NCBI GenBank assembly: GCA_934402315.1
Contig: CAKRTS010000004.1
Location: 99,664-163,663, forward strand
Length of the DNA: 64,000 bases
Source: an uncultured Acetatifactor sp.
Lineage (GTDB): Bacteria; Bacillota; Clostridia; Lachnospirales; Lachnospiraceae
Reading direction: 5' to 3'
Below are positions 16,160-24,980 of this stretch, piece after piece. A model generated the notes under the pieces. That model saw only the letters and a program-made list of their open reading frames with translations. It was not told where the DNA came from and made no database searches. Each line of letters opens with the position of its first letter. The stretch's first letter is position 1. A program made the translations under genes and the position numbers.

Positions 16160-18481
16160 TCATCCCAGTTCCATGCCGAATACCTCTTCCGCATACGGCT
16201 CAAAATCCGATCTTGTGAATACCTTTCCGGTCTTGACATACTCGTAGCGGATCGCCTGAAGATAATGCTTCATGCGCACTTCCTTTCCGTCGCCGTCCGC
16301 CGCCGCCAGGAATGCCGCGTTGAGAATACAGTTCTTGATATTACCACCCGCAAACTCAAATTTCTCTGCAAGGAAGCGGATATCCACATCCTCCCCGAGC
16401 GGCGTGTCCTTCGGAATCGTCGTCCGCCACAGCATCTCTCTGGTGTCCGCGTTGGGGAACTGGAATTCCACAATGTACTTCATACGCCGGAAGAAAGCGG
16501 GGTCAATGTTGTGCTTGTAGTTGGTCGCCAGCACGGAAACTCCGTCGTACGCCTCGACCTCCTGCAAGAGCAGCGCCGTCTTGTTATTGTTGGACGCCTG
16601 GTTGCTTCCGCCATCGTCGGAACGCTTTGCAAACAGCGTATCACACTCGTCGAAGAAGAGTACGACATTACACTTCTTCGCCTCTCTGAAAATCATGGAA
16701 ATGGATTTCTCCGTCTCACCGACATACTTGTCGATAACCTTGGAAAGATCAACGCGGTAAAGCTCAAGATTGAGCTCGTGTGCGATTACCTGCGCACACA
16801 TGGATTTACCGGTACCGGGCGCTCCGAACAGCAGCACGGACAAGCCGCGGCCGTAGGGATATTTCTTGGTATAATGCCAGTTGTCGTAGACCTGCTTGCG
16901 GAAATTCATCTGGTCGATCGCGTGCTCCAGCGTCTCCCTCTGATCCCGGTTCATGACAATGTCCTCGAAGCCGAAATTCGCCTTTACCTTGGTCGCCTTC
17001 TGTGTCAGCTCCGAACTCATCTGATTATTACAGCCCTGAAACAGCGTCGCACGTGGAATCAGAATATCCTTGTTCATCGTCGCAAGGCTTCTCGCATTCG
17101 CCAGCGCCGCCTTGATCTTGCCCGGGGTGAACAGGAACTTTGTCGCCATCTCCAGCAGATCGATATCGTCGCCCAGCGCGTAATCCTTCGCAAAAAGGCG
17201 CCAGCACTCCTCTCTCTCCTGCGTCGTGGGTGTCGGAATCTCCAGCTCCGTGAACTCCTCCTTCGTGATGTCACGCATCGGCATTTTTTCCTTGCTCAGC
17301 GCATAGACCAGCAACCCCTTGCTCACCAGCTTTGCAAAGGCGAGATCCATGTAGCCCAGAAATTTATCCTTTTCCTCCTCGTGGAAGGTAAGCTCATCGA
17401 GACAGCAGCAGGAGTTTGTCAGAATGCACTCCCTCGTGACTGCCCACAATGCCTTCTCCACAAAGGTGAAATCATAAACAAAAAGCTTTTTACAGTTGAC
17501 GGAGATTGCCCCCATCCCATTCTTTTTACAGAACTGCTTGATGAAGAACTTCCGTCCGCTTCCCTCGTCCCCGAAGAAGGAGAAGATGCGCACACCCTCA
17601 TTGTAAGAAATCTCCATGGCGTCAAGCTGTCCCTGATTCGCCATGATGGGATCAAGCTCCTTGTCATCCGTGAGCATCTTGAAAAAACGGATGTAATTCT
17701 CATCCAGCTGCATCGGACGCTTGCCGAACAAAAAGTCGATAATTCTCTTATCCGGTGTAACAACCGTGGAGAACGGCATACTTCCGTTTACCCTGAGGTC
17801 AAGGATCGGCTGCAGCTGCTCCAGTCCGACCGACATATCCCCATAGGCTCCTGTGATGGAGAACTGATTCCCATAATACAACCTCGCAGCCGATTCGATC
17901 GTCGGTGCGGGCAGACTGCCGTTCTCGTTGATGACCTGGAACACTCCCGCATAATCTGTCTGGGTGGATGCGAGGATGCCGCAGGCAAAGCAAAAGGTGG
18001 TAAAATGCTCAAACTCCATCTTTTTACAGAGGGAATAAAACGGAAGCGCTATCCCCGCCTCCAGCGTCTTCTCTGCGCGCGCCTCGATAAATGTCATCAT
18101 CTCCTCGCAGTCAGGCTCTCTGACACTCTGGCTCTCCCCCGACGCGGCGGTTCCCATCTCTGCGGCATAATCTCCCAGCAGCGCCATCAGCTCATCGCTC
18201 AGTTCCGCCGGTTCCTGTCCGGTCTCCTCGTCCTCACCGTCCTTGACCGGCTCCGAGGAAAAGAGATGGATTTTCTCCTGACACATGGTATGCGCAATCT
18301 CCAGATCCGGGTAGAGCACATTTTTGTATCCGCCCTGTCCGGACGCAAACAGCCCCTTCATCTCCTCAAGATACTGATCCATCCGGCTGTTGACACAGGC
18401 AAACAGATAGTCCATATACTCCGGGTATCCGCCAAACGGCTCCCCCTCCAGTTCCCTGTTAAACTTGTCATAGATATTCAC
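16160..18481 (-). CDS. eCIS AAA+ ATPase (Afp15/Pvc15-like), first copy
   Basis: The 773-aa protein has a C-terminal AAA+ domain with Walker A GAPGTGKS (about 549), Walker B LFFDECDTLF (about 603), and ATNYKHNIDPAFFRRMKY carrying sensor 1 and Arg residues. An N-terminal P-loop-like segment GDEGSGRKF (about 298) has lost the invariant GK, so that site is probably dead. The family acts in eCIS assembly or cargo loading. Together with the 14079-16142 gene it forms a tandem pair, which is more than the single ATPase of classical Afp/PVC loci. Confidence 0.9.
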   Translation of the reverse strand: MNIYDKFNRELEGEPFGGYPEYMDYLFACVNSRMDQYLEEMKGLFASGQGGYKNVLYPDLEIAHTMCQEKIHLFSSEPVKDGEDEETGQEPAELSDELMALLGDYAAEMGTAASGESQSVREPDCEEMMTFIEARAEKTLEAGIALPFYSLCKKMEFEHFTTFCFACGILASTQTDYAGVFQVINENGSLPAPTIESAARLYYGNQFSITGAYGDMSVGLEQLQPILDLRVNGSMPFSTVVTPDKRIIDFLFGKRPMQLDENYIRFFKMLTDDKELDPIMANQGQLDAMEISYNEGVRIFSFFGDEGSGRKFFIKQFCKKNGMGAISVNCKKLFVYDFTFVEKALWAVTRECILTNSCCCLDELTFHEEEKDKFLGYMDLAFAKLVSKGLLVYALSKEKMPMRDITKEEFTELEIPTPTTQEREECWRLFAKDYALGDDIDLLEMATKFLFTPGKIKAALANARSLATMNKDILIPRATLFQGCNNQMSSELTQKATKVKANFGFEDIVMNRDQRETLEHAIDQMNFRKQVYDNWHYTKKYPYGRGLSVLLFGAPGTGKSMCAQVIAHELNLELYRVDLSKVIDKYVGETEKSISMIFREAKKCNVVLFFDECDTLFAKRSDDGGSNQASNNNKTALLLQEVEAYDGVSVLATNYKHNIDPAFFRRMKYIVEFQFPNADTREMLWRTTIPKDTPLGEDVDIRFLAEKFEFAGGNIKNCILNAAFLAAADGDGKEVRMKHYLQAIRYEYVKTGKVFTRSDFEPYAEEVFGMELG

Positions 18482-18509
18482 GCTGTCTCCTCCTCGCCTG
18501 CCGTCTGCT

Positions 18510-18731
18510 TCAATGTCTCTCTCCTACCCGGAACACCGCCGTCCGGTCAAAAACGCTTTTCTCCGTGTTGATTCCTTCAAAGGTCTTCCCCTGAAAAACT
18601 CCCTGCTCTTCATTCAGGGCGGTCTCTCTCCTGCGGCTCAGATAGGTGAGAGCCTCTTCCTCCTCCGCCGTCTGGCTGCCACCCTGACTCTTTTTCAGCT
18701 GCTGCTTTGCAAGTCTCTCATTCAGTCTCAT
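18510..18731 (-). CDS. Small hypothetical protein (73 aa)
   Basis: The frame starts at ATG 18731 with GAGGTAT upstream and lies between the SH3 protein and the first ATPase, with 28-nt spacing on both sides. The product is charged: an N-terminal Lys/Gln-rich helix, an acidic TAEEEEA stretch, and a C-terminal part with several aromatic and basic residues. It has no TM or signal peptide and matches no family recognised here. Its tight spacing within the array supports a real gene. Confidence 0.6.
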   Translation of the reverse strand: MRLNERLAKQQLKKSQGGSQTAEEEEALTYLSRRRETALNEEQGVFQGKTFEGINTEKSVFDRTAVFRVGERH

Positions 18732-18759
18732 ATACCTCTCCTTATCCGCAAAGCCGGAC

Positions 18760-19350
18760 TCACTCCCTGTATTCCGCCGGAAAATCTTCCTCCGGGATCT
18801 CCTCCAGCTCAATGTAACGGTTATTGACATAGCCGCTCTTCTTGCCGTTAGTCACCAGAGACCATTCCTCGCCGTACTCCAGAACATAACCTGTCTGCTT
18901 CGGCATCAGCCTGCCCAGAATCTTTCCATCCATGTCTGGAACGCTCCTGAGATTCAGGGAAGAAATGTCCCCTCGCACAGTAAACGCATAATAGACGCTC
19001 ACCGGCTGCTCTGTCTCGGATTGCTCTGATCCGGATTGCTCTGATCCGGATTGCTCTGATCCGGGCTTTTCTGCCTCGGACTGATCTGTCCCCGTCTCCT
19101 GCACCGGTTCTGTCTCCGTTGTTTCCTCCGGCTTCTGCTCCTGCGTTTCTTCGGATTTCTGTTCCTGCGTTCCTTCCGTTTTTTCCGTCGTCTGCGGCTG
19201 CGACTCCCTGTCCTGATTCACATAGACGGGGGCCGGTTCGTTTTCCTGTCCGTCACGGTACTGCTTGAAAATACAGGCGGCGACACCGCTGACAAGAAAC
19301 AATACCATTACCGCAATGATAAGACCCTTTTCCTTTTTCATCTGCCACAC
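18760..19350 (-). CDS. Membrane-anchored SH3-domain protein
   Basis: The 196-aa protein has an N-terminal TM helix (about 9-28), a long acidic Glu/Gln/Thr/Ser linker (about 40-120) with perfect GSEQS repeats, and a C-terminal bacterial SH3 domain (about 122-185: SSLNLRSVPDMDGKILGRL, YGEEWSLV, KSGYVNNRYIEL). SH3b domains commonly bind peptidoglycan or peptides. The layout, with the SH3 domain outside on a flexible tether, suggests wall contact. Its place between regulators and ATPases suggests a role in docking the particle at the envelope (inference). The start may be the Met at residue 4. Confidence 0.8.
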   Translation of the reverse strand: MWQMKKEKGLIIAVMVLFLVSGVAACIFKQYRDGQENEPAPVYVNQDRESQPQTTEKTEGTQEQKSEETQEQKPEETTETEPVQETGTDQSEAEKPGSEQSGSEQSGSEQSETEQPVSVYYAFTVRGDISSLNLRSVPDMDGKILGRLMPKQTGYVLEYGEEWSLVTNGKKSGYVNNRYIELEEIPEEDFPAEYRE

Positions 19351-19385
19351 TCCCCATGCTTTAAATCTGTCAGAATTTCCATTGT

Positions 19386-20285
19386 TTAGTCGGTCGGCAG
19401 CTGCACATAAATTCCCATGCCCTTGCCGACATTGCTCTTCGCATAGATCGTGCCGCCGTAGTATTCCACAATTGCCTTTGCCTGCGTCAGTCCGAGTCCG
19501 TTTCCGCTGATCCGGTTGGAACCCTGATAATTGAGTTCAAAAATATGTGCCGTCTCCTTCTCAGACAGTCCGTTTCCGTTATCCTTGAGCACAATGAAAA
19601 TATCGTCTCCGAGGTTTGAGATCGTGATGACAAGAATCCCCGCCCGGTTCATGTATTTAATGGAATTGTCGATAATGTTGCGGAACATGATCCGCAGCCT
19701 TGAGGCATCCGCCTTGACAAGAATCTTTTCATCGGGCGCCGAAATGCGGATATCCAGACGCACCTTCTCCGCAAAGGGCTTCAGCTCCTGCACCGTCTCT
19801 CTGGCGATCTGGATGATGTCGATCGTCTCATTCTGCTGCTCTCCCTCTCCGGCAGGCGGCAGGAAATTAGCGAGAAGCTCCTTTTCCCGCTCCTTCGACT
19901 GGCTTCTGCCCTCCTCCGCCTTCGAGAGTGCCTCGCTCAGCTCCTCCTGTCTGGCAAGCAGCTTCTGCTGCCCGATGACCGCCTCTTCCTTCGCTGTGGT
20001 TGCCTCCTGCATCGCCTTCGCATAGCGTTCCTTCTCCGCCGTAAGCTCACGGATTCTTCCGTCAAGCTCCTTGTTTCTGCCCTCCGCCTCCTCGAGCTGT
20101 CTGCGGTTCTTTTCCAGCGTCTCCGGATCAGCTGCGTCCGCCAGAAGCGCAAACGCCAGCATCAGCACTGCGTACAGAATGACCGTAATCATCATGAACA
20201 TACTGTTGTCGGTCAGAAATCCATAGAGTATACATGCATAGCAAATGACTGCTACCAGCAAAATGATTTTTTTCTTCGTTGACAT
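19386..20285 (-). CDS. Membrane-bound kinase-type ATPase (HATPase_c) without a clear phospho-acceptor His
   Basis: The 299-aa protein has two TM helices (about 8-50), a long coiled coil (about 60-145), and a C-terminal histidine-kinase-like ATPase domain: N box FRNIIDNSIKYM, G1 DNGNGL, G2 GNGLGL. There is no recognisable H-box with His before the ATPase domain, and no response regulator nearby. It may therefore signal by a different route or bind ATP as a switch. Start MSTKKK (20285) is used; the upstream Met at 20354 adds an unlikely Cys-rich extension. It forms a block with the RsbW-like and STAS genes downstream of the baseplate genes. Confidence 0.85.
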   Translation of the reverse strand: MSTKKKIILLVAVICYACILYGFLTDNSMFMMITVILYAVLMLAFALLADAADPETLEKNRRQLEEAEGRNKELDGRIRELTAEKERYAKAMQEATTAKEEAVIGQQKLLARQEELSEALSKAEEGRSQSKEREKELLANFLPPAGEGEQQNETIDIIQIARETVQELKPFAEKVRLDIRISAPDEKILVKADASRLRIMFRNIIDNSIKYMNRAGILVITISNLGDDIFIVLKDNGNGLSEKETAHIFELNYQGSNRISGNGLGLTQAKAIVEYYGGTIYAKSNVGKGMGIYVQLPTD

Positions 20286-20298
20286 ATCTGCTCCCTTC

Positions 20299-20760
20299 CT
20301 ACTCCGCAAGACGCTTTTCGATGGACAACACGTTCCATCCGTCCCGATATTCATATTCCATCTTATCCATAGTTTTCTTAATCAGAAAAATTCCAAGCCC
20401 GCCGATCTCTCTTTCCTCCGCAGGCAATGTAATATCGGGGTCCTTGTGCTCCAGCGGATTGTACGGTATGCCACGATCCCGGAAGGTCATGTGAAATCGT
20501 TTCGGTTTCTGCATAACCTTCATCGTAAGGACTGCCTCCCCCGGTTCTCCGCCATAGGCATAATGCGCTATGTTGACAAACAGCTCCTCCGCTGCCATAA
20601 CGATCTGCATCTGTGTCATTTCATCACAGGCGGTCTGCCCCAGCATCTGCTCTACCTGCTCCAGCACCGCTCTCATATTCTCGTCACACGCGGACAGCTT
20701 TAACTCTTTTTCCACGACATTCCTTTCCTTTCTGCCCCGTCGGTATTCAAAGGCTGGCAT
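20299..20760 (-). CDS. RsbW/SpoIIAB-like serine kinase or anti-factor (HATPase_c)
   Basis: The 153-aa (or 138-aa) GHKL ATPase has N box AAEELFVNIAHYAY, G1 DRGIPYNP and G2 GGLGIFLIKKTMD, typical of RsbW-type anti-sigma factor kinases. Such proteins phosphorylate a STAS partner and hold a target protein inactive. A STAS gene sits just upstream in the same operon (21434-21733). No sigma factor gene is present in the array, so the controlled target is unknown. The GTG at 20715 with AGGAAAGGA upstream is a better start than ATG 20760. Confidence 0.85.
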   Translation of the reverse strand: MPAFEYRRGRKERNVVEKELKLSACDENMRAVLEQVEQMLGQTACDEMTQMQIVMAAEELFVNIAHYAYGGEPGEAVLTMKVMQKPKRFHMTFRDRGIPYNPLEHKDPDITLPAEEREIGGLGIFLIKKTMDKMEYEYRDGWNVLSIEKRLAE

Positions 20761-20782
20761 ACATCCGCTCCCCGTCTCGCAA

Positions 20783-21421
20783 TCATGAAAGCTCTATTCT
20801 GCGGCAGGCAAGCCCTTCTGCCGCCTCCAGATCATGTGTCACCGCAATGACCGTCGTTCCCTGTCTGTGAACCAGTTCCAGAAATTTCATGATCTCCCTC
20901 GAGGACTCCGGGTCAAGGTTTCCCGTCGGTTCGTCTGCCAGAAGATACCTCGGATAATTCATCATCGCTCTTGCCAGACAGACCTTCTGCTGCTGTCCTC
21001 CCGACATTTCGTTTGGATAACGTTTGTACAGCTCTGTAATTCCGAACAAAGAAAACAGGGAACATATCATCTGGTCGGTATCCCTGCCTCTTCCGCCCGC
21101 CACCAGCCGTGCCAGCTTCACATTCTCATAGGCGCTCTGATCCGTAATCAGGCGGTGATCCTGGAACACGACGCCGAGCTTCCGGCGATAGGCGGGAAGC
21201 TGTCTTCTCTTCATCAGCGCCAGATCCTGCCCATCGACAATCACCTGCCCCGCCAGAGGCATGAGTTCACGCAGCAGCAGTCTGACAAAGGTGCTCTTCC
21301 CAACGCCGCTCTCTCCTGTCACCAGAACGAATTCCCCGTCCTCTATGGTCTCATTCAAATTTGTAAACACCGGCTCCTGTTCCGTCTGGTATCCGGCGGA
21401 GACATCCACAAATCGGATCAT
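20783..21421 (-). CDS. FtsE-like ABC ATPase
   Basis: The 212-aa ABC ATPase has Walker A GESGVGKST (36-44), signature MSGGQQQKV (about 137), Walker B YLLADEP followed by TGNLDP, and an H-loop VTHD. The sequence is of the FtsE/LolD class, but no FtsX-like permease gene is adjacent. In FtsEX the ATPase drives envelope remodelling and activates wall hydrolases, so this subunit may power a membrane partner in the array, such as the TM coiled-coil protein. It lies between the STAS and RsbW-like genes with spacing of 12-22 nt. Confidence 0.9.
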   Translation of the reverse strand: MIRFVDVSAGYQTEQEPVFTNLNETIEDGEFVLVTGESGVGKSTFVRLLLRELMPLAGQVIVDGQDLALMKRRQLPAYRRKLGVVFQDHRLITDQSAYENVKLARLVAGGRGRDTDQMICSLFSLFGITELYKRYPNEMSGGQQQKVCLARAMMNYPRYLLADEPTGNLDPESSREIMKFLELVHRQGTTVIAVTHDLEAAEGLACRRIELS

Positions 21422-21433
21422 CGCCGCTCACCG

Positions 21434-21733
21434 TTACTCAATCTGCAATATGTCACTGAACCCTGACATCTCAAGCACACTCATGACCGTTTCGCAGACA
21501 TGGACCATCACCATGCTGCCACCCTTCGACATGGCTGTCTTCTGACCGATCAGCAAGGCTCTTAAGCCCGCACTGGAAACATAGCTTACCTCCTCAAAGT
21601 CCAGAACCACCTTGCTTCCCTTCTGAAACGCCGTCAGAATTGCCTGCTGCAGCTGCGGGCTTGTGGTGGTGTCCACTCTTCCTTCAATCTTGATCTGAAT
21701 TGTGCTGTCATTTCTTGTCTCTGTAAGATTCAT
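21434..21733 (-). CDS. STAS-domain anti-anti-factor (SpoIIAA/RsbV-like)
   Basis: The 99-aa protein is a complete STAS domain with the conserved VSSAGLRAL site (Ser 53/54), where such proteins are phosphorylated by RsbW-type kinases. This matches the RsbW-like gene at 20299-20760, giving a partner-switching pair inside the eCIS operon. It lies 15 nt downstream of the tail protein I gene, so it is co-transcribed with the particle genes. Confidence 0.9.
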   Translation of the reverse strand: MNLTETRNDSTIQIKIEGRVDTTTSPQLQQAILTAFQKGSKVVLDFEEVSYVSSAGLRALLIGQKTAMSKGGSMVMVHVCETVMSVLEMSGFSDILQIE

Positions 21734-21748
21734 ATTCTGTCTGCTCCT

Positions 21749-22852
21749 TTACTGTAGCGTCACAATGCCATCCATATATTGTGCCTCTGTATCCAACTGT
21801 CCCGCATCCTCACGGATCATGCGGGCATTCATATCCAGATAAGTATGATAATCCATATTGCCGGCTTCCTTCAGATATACGATATGTATCCGGCTGCGGA
21901 TCGGTCTGTACTGATTAATCAGCAGCATCAGCCGGGATTTTAACGCCTCCGTCACATGTCTGTTAATCAGAATGGTGACGTCATAAGGGCTGTCGCCGTA
22001 AAGCTTCTTAAACTGCTCCTGCTCCGTCTCCTCCACATAGGCTTTCATGACGTTGCTCTCCAGTACGACGACCGGCTCCCCGAGAACGATCTCCGCGATC
22101 CTCTCGATTGCCCATTTACTGCCACGCATACAGTTCAGTCTGTACGCCTCCTTAATCAGCGTCCTAAGCCACGGCTCATCCTTGCACTCATCCCCCAGCT
22201 CGATTCCCATCCATCTGCCATACATCGGCAGCATCTCCTGCGGGCAGGTGTCGAGGTCAAGCAGCCTGTCCACATGGCTGATATTGTCCTGAAAATCCTG
22301 ATAAATGCTGGAAAAGACCGAAAGATAACGATGGAAAAAGCTGTCTCTCTCCCTGTAAATCTCCGGGAAGGTGTCCATGAAGTTGTCACCCTGCTGCTCC
22401 ACCCTGATATGGGAAACGGTATTGCTGCCCCCTCCGATGACCTTAATCATCAGATAGAGATACCTTCCGCTCTGCTCATAGAGCAGGATGTCCCTCGTGT
22501 TCACACAGCGCTTTGCACCGATCTCCTGAAAGAACTGCACCTTCAGGCTGTCCTGTTCCTCCGGATCCGTCAGAAAGGCGCTGATCTTCGTCTCTACCCC
22601 ATTCCGGTAGAAGCTGTCCTGATTCATTGCCTTGACGTAGACAAGGCAGACGGAGTCCTCCTCCAGCTGCGTCTCGAAATGCAGTCTCCCCCATGTCATA
22701 TCCTCCATGGCGGCATCGATCCCCTGAAGGAAAAGATAGTGCTCCTGATCCGTCGGCACAGCTGTGAGAGTATCTTCACCCTCGAGCGAAAACCCTCTGC
22801 ACAGACCTCTCTTGATACGGTTCTTCTTAATTGAATAAGTAACTGCTGCCAT
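21749..22852 (-). CDS. eCIS tail protein I-like baseplate component
   Basis: The 367-aa protein contains a P2 gpI-like core: FPEIYRERDSFFHRYLSVFSSIYQDFQDNISH, LLDLDTCPQEMLPMYGRWMG, then RLNCMRGSKWAIERIAEIVLG. These proteins sit at the baseplate edge next to gpJ-type wedges. The N-terminal 150 residues look like a beta-rich extension. It follows the two large wedge genes, as in phage-tail order. Classical Afp loci use Afp12 at this position, but direct equivalence is inferred. Confidence 0.85.
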   Translation of the reverse strand: MAAVTYSIKKNRIKRGLCRGFSLEGEDTLTAVPTDQEHYLFLQGIDAAMEDMTWGRLHFETQLEEDSVCLVYVKAMNQDSFYRNGVETKISAFLTDPEEQDSLKVQFFQEIGAKRCVNTRDILLYEQSGRYLYLMIKVIGGGSNTVSHIRVEQQGDNFMDTFPEIYRERDSFFHRYLSVFSSIYQDFQDNISHVDRLLDLDTCPQEMLPMYGRWMGIELGDECKDEPWLRTLIKEAYRLNCMRGSKWAIERIAEIVLGEPVVVLESNVMKAYVEETEQEQFKKLYGDSPYDVTILINRHVTEALKSRLMLLINQYRPIRSRIHIVYLKEAGNMDYHTYLDMNARMIREDAGQLDTEAQYMDGIVTLQ

Positions 22853-22866
22853 ATCGCTTTCCTTCC

Positions 22867-24963
22867 CTATTTTTCATAGTTCCTGATCTCAAGCTGGATG
22901 TCTCCCGCATAGCACAGACAATCCGCATTCGGATAAATATCATTGTCCTTGATCCTCGCCGCTCCCGGGTACTGGGGATAGAGCGCCAGATCATATATGT
23001 ATTCCACACATTCCAGATTTTCCACTGCGCGGAACACCTCGTCAAATTTCAGTACATCGCCAAAGCTCCGCTCAGACTCCAGATAATCCAGCTGCTCCCG
23101 GATCGTCTTTTCGATCAGTCCCTGCTCTCTCTCATAATGTCTCTTGACATAGATGACACCCTTCACGTTGATCGGCAGATAGACGGGCTGTACGATCTCG
23201 ACCCTCGTTGTCAGCAGACGCTTCTTCTCCAGAAGCTGCTCCAGACTCTTCCGGTAGGTGTCCGAGAGCTTCGGGAAGCGCTCATCCGTTCCCGGCTTCA
23301 CCGCGATCTGAACCTCGTTCCTCTCCTCCCTGAGCACCGCCCTGACCTTATGGATACATAAGCCCGGCGCACTCTTCACGATGGTCTCGTAGTCCGCTGC
23401 CGTCACGGCGGTATAGGGCTTATTCATATCTGCGAGGAAGCGTTCCCTCACATCCGCGATGCTCTCCCGGAAACAGCCGCCCGTCCCGGGTCCCGCATTG
23501 ACAAACGTAAGCTCCTGTAAGGTCTTCCCCGTGCGGAAACGGCTGCCCTCACGGATATTTCCCTCCTGGCCTCTGGTGACGCTGCACGAGCCCATATAGA
23601 GTGACGCGCCGATAAACGCGCCGGCATCCTCTATGACAATCCTGCCCTCATTTTCCAGAAGGTAATAGGTGAGGGAATCCTCCTCGTAATGGTTCGGTCT
23701 CACAAAATCAAAAATATCCTCACCGTTCTCATCCGTCCTCTTTGCGATGATGCAGAAGGACTCCGCAACAATGTTCTTTGCCGGAAGCTCCAGCTCCTGT
23801 GCGTCATAGCCCTGCACGGTTCCAAGGTAGAACCTGCGCATCATCTCCTCCGAGTAAACCATGATCTTCACGGCATTCTTCAGCTTATCGGGTGAAAAGC
23901 CGAACTGCCGCCTGTCGAAGCTGAAGGTATTCACGCCGTACTGCTCATGCTCCATCGTATAGAAGCGCCCTCTGGCTCCCTCCCCGGGAGCCGGCTCGTA
24001 CCTGCGGTAGAAGGAACCCTTTTCCTCCTTACAGAATACCTGCAGATACCCTTCCTCCATCATTTCACTGTTCAGCGTGATCCTTGAATATTTCTGGAAG
24101 GTATAGCACACGGACTTCGTCTCCTTCTGCCACGCCTCAAACAGAAAACCAGCCACCGCCAGCAGCTTCGGACTGACATCATAGTCCGCCTTGACAACCC
24201 TCGCGCGGATGGCATAGCTCGGCTTCGGAAGCTCCTCACAGACTGCCGCCGCTGTGTTCGGCATGCGCATCCTCACCTCGCCGCTCACAAGGAAGCAGGA
24301 GGTGTAATCCGCGACATTCATGGGTTCATATCCCTTCTCGGTGTAGCACTCCCACACGAGATTTGCAAACGTGTTATTTCCCTTCTCCTCATAAGGATTG
24401 CGGTTGAAACGGTTTGCAAGCGTCATGTAGAAGATCATTTCCTCTCCCGGCTCAGGCAGGCGGTTCGCCGCGAAGTAGACGCAATCCCCCTCTCCGGGCT
24501 TCTCCCCGAAGATCATTGCCGTCTTGGGAATGTCATCATCGATCAGATAGCTGTAATCCTGAAACCCTCCGTCATGCTGTCCGTAAACTCCGGTCAGCGA
24601 ATAGCCCGAAAGGCGGATGCGCCTGTTCGTCTCAAAGGTGAGGTCTCCCAGATAGAACGGCTGGTTTGCCGGAAGCTCCACAGGCTCCTTCACACCTTCC
24701 GCCGTCATCAGTATCCTTGCGCATCTTCCCTTTCTCTCGGTAAAACCAAGCATTTTCAGGAGCTTCTGCCGGATCTGCGGCGTCACCTGCCGGATGGATT
24801 CCTGCTGCAGTGCCTCAAATGCCGTCAGATTCTCCAATATCGTCATGCCGGGATCAGACGGGTTGAAATTCGTCCATTCGGTCGTATAGAGAGGAATCTG
24901 CATAATTGCTTCACTTATGAGTTCCTGATAAGTTTTATCGTTCAGATTTTTATTGACAAGCAA
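22867..24963 (-). CDS. eCIS baseplate wedge protein (baseplate J-like), second
   Basis: The 698-aa protein starts with a region typical of putative baseplate assembly proteins (NLNDKTYQELISEAIMQIP, WTNFNPSDPGMTILENLTA). It ends with a gpJ-like section (NKPYTAVTAADYETIVKSAPG and VNVKGVIYVKRHYER). It is the smaller of two adjacent wedge proteins and is 17 nt downstream of the larger. These proteins build the baseplate that triggers sheath contraction. Confidence 0.9.
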   Translation of the reverse strand: MLVNKNLNDKTYQELISEAIMQIPLYTTEWTNFNPSDPGMTILENLTAFEALQQESIRQVTPQIRQKLLKMLGFTERKGRCARILMTAEGVKEPVELPANQPFYLGDLTFETNRRIRLSGYSLTGVYGQHDGGFQDYSYLIDDDIPKTAMIFGEKPGEGDCVYFAANRLPEPGEEMIFYMTLANRFNRNPYEEKGNNTFANLVWECYTEKGYEPMNVADYTSCFLVSGEVRMRMPNTAAAVCEELPKPSYAIRARVVKADYDVSPKLLAVAGFLFEAWQKETKSVCYTFQKYSRITLNSEMMEEGYLQVFCKEEKGSFYRRYEPAPGEGARGRFYTMEHEQYGVNTFSFDRRQFGFSPDKLKNAVKIMVYSEEMMRRFYLGTVQGYDAQELELPAKNIVAESFCIIAKRTDENGEDIFDFVRPNHYEEDSLTYYLLENEGRIVIEDAGAFIGASLYMGSCSVTRGQEGNIREGSRFRTGKTLQELTFVNAGPGTGGCFRESIADVRERFLADMNKPYTAVTAADYETIVKSAPGLCIHKVRAVLREERNEVQIAVKPGTDERFPKLSDTYRKSLEQLLEKKRLLTTRVEIVQPVYLPINVKGVIYVKRHYEREQGLIEKTIREQLDYLESERSFGDVLKFDEVFRAVENLECVEYIYDLALYPQYPGAARIKDNDIYPNADCLCYAGDIQLEIRNYEK

Positions 24964-24980
24964 TTTTCCTTCTCCTTCCC

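Noticed and set aside
16148..18571. 807-codon plus-strand ORF
   Set aside because: It is an antisense shadow of the AAA+ ATPase gene at 16160-18481.
21434..21733. Sigma-factor operon
   Set aside because: STAS and RsbW-like genes are present but no sigma factor gene is in the array.
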